Below, piece by piece: positions 15,304 through 18,280 of a stretch of DNA of 18,280 bases. Location: assembly GCA_947503365.1 (NCBI GenBank), contig CANNDT010000090.1, positions 1-18,280 on the forward strand, given 5' to 3'. Position numbers and translations under genes: made by a program. The notes beneath the pieces were generated by a model, which saw nothing but the letters and a program-made list of their open reading frames with translations, was not told where the DNA came from and did not search any database. Source of the DNA: CANNDT01 sp945876205. Its GTDB lineage: Bacteria > Acidobacteriota > Vicinamibacteria > Vicinamibacterales > UBA2999. The stretch's first letter is position 1. Every line of letters starts with the position of its first letter.

Positions 15304-17319
15304 CTACATCCTTGGGGGCACGGTGATGCCCATCAAATCGAGCGCGCGGGTGAGTTGATCCCGGACGTAGATCACCGCGGCGGCTCGCCACCGCCGCACA
15401 TCGTCGCGTTCCTCGTTGAGGATCGGTGACCGGTGATAGAAGGCATTGAAGGACTGCGCCAGCGAGAAGGCGTACTTGGCCAGCACCGAGAACTCGAGCG
15501 AGCGGATGACCTGGTCGACCACTTCGTCGAGCCGCGAGGCCTCGAGCACCAGGGCCCAGAGATCCTGGGTGCCGTGCTCGCCGGTCAGCTCGCCGGCGGG
15601 AATGTCCTTCAGCGACGTGAGCAGGGCCGCCTCGTCGAGCCCAAAGCGCTGCTGCACCTTCTGGAAGATATTGTTCGCCCGCACGACCGCGTACTGAATG
15701 TACGGTCCGCTCTCGCCCTCGAAACTGAGCGCCTCCTCGAGGTCGAACGCGATCACCTTGCCACGCGAGAACTTGATCAGGAAGTAGCGGACGGCCGCGA
15801 TGCCGATCATCTGGGCGATCCGCAGGCGTTCCTCGTCGCCCAGTTCGGCGTTGCGCTTGCCGACCTCGGCGCCGGCGTTCCGGGTGAGCGTGTCGAGGAG
15901 ATCGTCTGCCTTCACGCCGAGACCCTTGCGGCCCGACACTTCGACGAACGGACGCTTCGCGTCCTCGGAGTCCGGAGCCGGCGCGACGCCGAGCTCGCGC
16001 GCCGTGGCATGCGAGAGCGCCACCATCTCGTACGAAAAGTGATGCGATCGCTCGGCGCCCTCAGGATGCCCAACCGCGACCAGCGCCTGCTTCAGCAGCT
16101 TCTGCAGGTACGACTGCCGGACGTCGATGACGTTGTAGACGTAGGCCGCGCCACCGTAGAGCGGATGGTCGTTCTCGCCACCAGTCGAGCATGTGGCCCA
16201 CAGGGGATCGCCATTCGGCCGCAACGCGAACACGCGGTAGTGAAAATCTCTGCCCAGCAGTCCGAGCTTCCAGAACTGATAGGCGATGTCCTTGCCAACG
16301 TAGGTGACGACGCCATTGGAGCGGACGATGACCTTCTCGCGTTCCTCGGCCTCCTCAGGTTCCTGGCTCTGAGCTTTGGGCTCCTCATCCTCCTGGATCG
16401 GCATGACCCAGCAGCCAGCGAGGCGACCTTCGGTTTGCAGGTAGACCGCGCCCTTCGCCTTCAGCACGTCGAAGGCCTGCGCCCAGAACTTCAGCCGGAG
16501 GATGTCGCCTTCCCAGGTGAGCAGGTCGTAGTCGACGTTCATCCGCGCCATCGTCTTGAGGTGGCAGCGGACGATGCGGTCGGCGATGAAGGCGGCGATG
16601 TCGGCGTTCTCGTTGCCGCCGTGCTCGATGTCGTGGAGCGTGTCGGTCCGGTGCTTGAGCCGCGCCTCCTTGTCGCCGTCGTACCACTCGGTGACGCGGG
16701 CGTAGAGGTCCCAGCAGAAGTAGTCAAACCGGGTCGAGTCGGCGATCGCGCGGATCTCGTCGAACGTCTTGCCCTCGAGCACGCGGAAGCCGACGACCAC
16801 GTCGGCCACCTGCACGCCGGTGTCGTCGATGTAGTTCTGGACCTCCACCGGGATTCCGCGGAACTTCAGCACGCGGACGAGCGTGTCGCCCAGCGCGGAG
16901 TTACGGAGGTGGCCGATATGCGCGGCCTTGTTTGGATTGATGGCCGTGTGCTCGACGATGGCCTTGCCGGCGAAACGGGCTTCGTCCCTGAGGGTGGTGC
17001 CCGCTGGACCCGCCAGGCGATCGAGAAGAAAGGGGCGGCGGTCGAGGAAGAAATTCAGGTATCCGTTGGCCGCGGCGGATACACCCACCACCCCCTCGAC
17101 CGTGCCAAAGGCGCTGGCGATCTCCTGGGCGATGGCTTTCGGCGCCTTGCGCAGCCGGCGGGCGAGCTCGAAGGCGAGCGGGGTGCCGAGATCGCCGAGG
17201 TCGCGATTCGGCGGATAGTCCAGCACAATGGGCGGCGTCTCCGCCGGCGCGAGCGCGTACAGCGATGTCAGAAGGTGCGCGACGTGCGCGCGCAGGCGGT
17301 CGTGGACGGGCAGGATCAT
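15304..17319 (-). CDS. argS: Arginine--tRNA ligase
   Basis: A 671-residue class I synthetase that charges tRNA-Arg. The N-terminal tRNA-binding domain covers about 1-105. NPNKAAHIGHLRNSALGDTL carries the HIGH motif at 134-137. The KMSKS loop is the relaxed ArgRS form, V-S-G-R-K-G-L-G-V-K-A-D-D-L-L-D (461-476), and lacks the first lysines, as in most ArgRS. The C-terminal anticodon-binding domain includes S-G-P-Y-I-Q-Y-A-V-V-R-A. At 670 residues it is longer than the roughly 560-580 of E. coli; part of the excess is an acidic linker at 309-329 (E-D-E-E-P-K-A-Q-S-Q-E-P-E-E), encoded by a heptad-like repeat tract. It lies 15 bases after mobA and has no clear Shine-Dalgarno site. Confidence 0.96.
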   Translation of the reverse strand: MILPVHDRLRAHVAHLLTSLYALAPAETPPIVLDYPPNRDLGDLGTPLAFELARRLRKAPKAIAQEIASAFGTVEGVVGVSAAANGYLNFFLDRRPFLLDRLAGPAGTTLRDEARFAGKAIVEHTAINPNKAAHIGHLRNSALGDTLVRVLKFRGIPVEVQNYIDDTGVQVADVVVGFRVLEGKTFDEIRAIADSTRFDYFCWDLYARVTEWYDGDKEARLKHRTDTLHDIEHGGNENADIAAFIADRIVRCHLKTMARMNVDYDLLTWEGDILRLKFWAQAFDVLKAKGAVYLQTEGRLAGCWVMPIQEDEEPKAQSQEPEEAEEREKVIVRSNGVVTYVGKDIAYQFWKLGLLGRDFHYRVFALRPNGDPLWATCSTGGENDHPLYGGAAYVYNVIDVRQSYLQKLLKQALVAVGHPEGAERSHHFSYEMVALSHATARELGVAPAPDSEDAKRPFVEVSGRKGLGVKADDLLDTLTRNAGAEVGKRNAELGDEERLRIAQMIGIAAVRYFLIKFSRGKVIAFDLEEALSFEGESGPYIQYAVVRANNIFQKVQQRFGLDEAALLTSLKDIPAGELTGEHGTQDLWALVLEASRLDEVVDQVIRSLEFSVLAKYAFSLAQSFNAFYHRSPILNEERDDVRRWRAAAVIYVRDQLTRALDLMGITVPPRM
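16341..16393. repeat. Heptad-like repeat tract inside argS
   Basis: On the plus strand this tract contains consecutive seven-base units GTTCCTG, GCTCTGA, GCTTTGG, GCTCCTC from 16359, plus a further GTTCCTC at 16341. These resemble the GTTCNNG units at 12429-12600. In argS it encodes an acidic, Pro/Gln-containing linker. The likeness is by eye and the units are degenerate. Confidence 0.4.
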
Positions 17320-17334
17320 TTAAGGTACGATTTT

Positions 17335-17922
17335 TTACGTCCGAGCCCGCTCGTAGTCGGCCGGCGTGTTGACGTTGAGAAGCAACCGGCCATCCGGATC
17401 GAACGGCCCGAGCTCATCGGGGCCGAGCTCGCGGACGAGCAGGCCGGTGAGCGCGTCACCGACTCGTAACTCGCCGCGATCGATCCTGGCCTTCAGGTGT
17501 CCGGCAATCCGGCGGTCGTATGACGCGCACAGCGGGTGGCGTCCACGCTCGTCGCGCGGCACGGCGGCGTCCACGCCTTCGCCGCGCTCGGCCAGACGGG
17601 CGAGAAAGGGCGCCGTCAGAAACGGCATGTCGCAGGCTATCACCAGTACTTGTTCCGTTGGCGCTTCGACGAGCGCCGTATACAGACCGCCGAGCGACCC
17701 AGCCCCTGCCATGCGATCCGTCACCACCATCGTATCCGCGGCAACGGTCTTCGGCGCGATCTTCGAGTTAGCGCCCGCGACGATCAGGATGTGCGGGGTC
17801 AGTTCGCGAAGCAGCGACAACTGCCGATCGAGGATCGAATCGGATCCGACGACCAGCGCGCTCTTGTCGATTCCGCCGAGCCGGCGCGCCTGCCCGCCGG
17901 CGAGAATCGCTCCAGTCCACAA
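17335..17922 (-). CDS. mobA: Molybdenum cofactor guanylyltransferase
   Basis: About 195 residues from the TTG at 17922. The enzyme joins GTP to molybdopterin cofactor to make the guanine dinucleotide form used by many molybdoenzymes. The nucleotide-binding signature L-A-G-G-Q-A-R-R-L-G-G-I-D-K is at 7-20, G-S-L-G-G-L-Y-T-A-L at 75-84, and the metal-binding Asp98 lies in A-C-D-M-P-F-L. N-V-N-T-P-A-D-Y near the end is typical of the family. The frame is open to an ATG at 17988, but that would run into the divergent gene at 17952 and add residues upstream of the first strand, so the TTG is preferred; this start is not certain. A TACCGT box lies eight bases before it. No other molybdenum cofactor gene is in view. 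Related nucleotidyltransferases such as MocA are less likely. Confidence 0.87.
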   Translation of the reverse strand: MWTGAILAGGQARRLGGIDKSALVVGSDSILDRQLSLLRELTPHILIVAGANSKIAPKTVAADTMVVTDRMAGAGSLGGLYTALVEAPTEQVLVIACDMPFLTAPFLARLAERGEGVDAAVPRDERGRHPLCASYDRRIAGHLKARIDRGELRVGDALTGLLVRELGPDELGPFDPDGRLLLNVNTPADYERART

Positions 17923-17930
17923 ACCAGTAC

Positions 17931-17936
17931 ACGGTA
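17931..17936 (-). promoter_or_regulatory. Candidate -10 box (TACCGT) for mobA-argS
   Basis: On the minus strand TACCGT is followed by eight bases and the TTG at 17922. The divergent gap between mobA and the gene at 17952 is only 29 bases, so both promoters must overlap here. The match to consensus is poor. Confidence 0.25.
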
Positions 17937-17951
17937 TCAGAAAAGCTACGC

Positions 17952-18280
17952 ATGATTGAGGCGGGGATTGGCCGGTTGCTCGTGGCAAGCCTGCACCAGG
18001 GGATCGCAGACTTGCTGCCGACGCGGCTCGAATTTTACGAGGCGTGGCTGAATCCCGCCGGGCTGCGTGACGGAAAAATTGGACTGGCGCCGCTGGCCGC
18101 GGTCCTGAGCTTTCTCCGGATGGAAGGCGAGCCGTACAAATTGATCGCCGCCCGGGCGGGCGAGTACACCGCCGAATGGCACGTGGACGACATGCCCGGG
18201 TATCGCCGCGCCCTGATGCGCGCGGTGCCGCCCGGCGTGCGCGTGCACCTGGTGATGCGCGAGGCGCGCGCGATGATTCG
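17952..18280 (+). CDS. Unrecognised protein, N-terminal part (cut by window edge)
   Basis: The ATG at 17952 opens a frame that runs off the right edge, giving 109 residues. It starts MIEAGIGRLLVASLHQGIAD, then L-L-P-T-R-L-E-F-Y-E-A-W-L-N-P. Next come G-K-I-G-L-A-P-L-A-A-V-L-S-F-L-R and the pair E-Y-T-A-E-W and P-G-Y-R-R-A-L-M. There is no signal peptide or membrane segment and no motif I can name. Codon use and composition match the neighbouring genes, and no competing frame covers it. It is divergent from mobA with a 29-base gap. I make no functional call. Confidence 0.65.
   Translation, partial: MIEAGIGRLLVASLHQGIADLLPTRLEFYEAWLNPAGLRDGKIGLAPLAAVLSFLRMEGEPYKLIAARAGEYTAEWHVDDMPGYRRALMRAVPPGVRVHLVMREARAMI

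Noticed and set aside
15892..15940. ArgRS with a broken KMSKS motif
   Set aside because: Most ArgRS lack the canonical lysines here, and the V-S-G-R-K-G form is normal for the family.
15433..17469. Open frame of 678 codons on the plus strand opposite argS
   Set aside because: The composition is Arg/Val/Asp/His-rich without motifs, while the minus strand encodes a full-length ArgRS with all signatures.
17923..17988. Longer mobA from an ATG at 17988
   Set aside because: It would overlap the divergent gene at 17952, and the added residues precede the first strand of the fold; the TTG at 17922 fits family length better.

Overview
The window is GC-rich chromosomal DNA with typical high-GC bacterial coding. 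I place it in the phylum Acidobacteriota, probably near the Vicinamibacteria. The main reasons are a secreted protein of the acidobacterial VWFA-related family, housekeeping genes in long same-strand runs, and repeated short palindromes between genes. The taxonomic call is inference from gene content, not from a marker-gene tree. I see no rRNA, tRNA, CRISPR array, insertion sequence, phage gene or resistance gene. No gene-free stretch exceeds 300 bases; the longest gaps, of about 160-190 bases, are filled by repeats.

Layout, left to right. A minus-strand acyl-CoA dehydrogenase enters at the left edge as its N-terminus only. Divergent from it are a secreted VWFA-related protein (145-2187) and a coiled-coil 2-oxoglutarate/Fe(II) oxygenase-like protein (2193-3224). 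A palindromic repeat pair separates them from a convergent glutamate dehydrogenase-family gene (3383-4633, minus). A 76-base divergent region then leads into a long plus-strand run: methylmalonyl-CoA mutase large and small subunits (split by another palindrome pair), a response regulator with a long disordered tail, valS of the archaeal/actinobacterial type, nadC, birA, a repeat-filled gap, an unrecognised protein, and a TrmA/RumA-type RNA methyltransferase. A third kind of inverted repeat marks the convergent junction with the minus-strand run mobA - argS - class I glutamine amidotransferase-like hydrolase (14617-17922). An unrecognised plus-strand gene leaves at the right edge.

Functionally, the left half is carbon and nitrogen catabolism: acyl-CoA oxidation, propionyl-CoA disposal through methylmalonyl-CoA mutase, and interconversion of glutamate and 2-oxoglutarate. 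The right half is translation and cofactor supply: valine and arginine charging, NAD, biotin attachment, RNA methylation and molybdenum cofactor.

The structure that genes do not explain is the repeat content. Three families of short inverted repeats sit at four junctions: palindromes with a CTGAAG-like core, a heptanucleotide GTTCNNG element, and an octanucleotide CACAGAGN element. Two further traces lie inside coding sequence (a palindrome in the gene at 12602 and a heptad-like tract in argS). A second pattern is that several genes lack a Shine-Dalgarno site and carry a TANNNT box 6-8 bases before the start codon, which suggests leaderless transcripts. I found no clearly new multi-gene system; the repeats and the leaderless starts are the observations most worth following.
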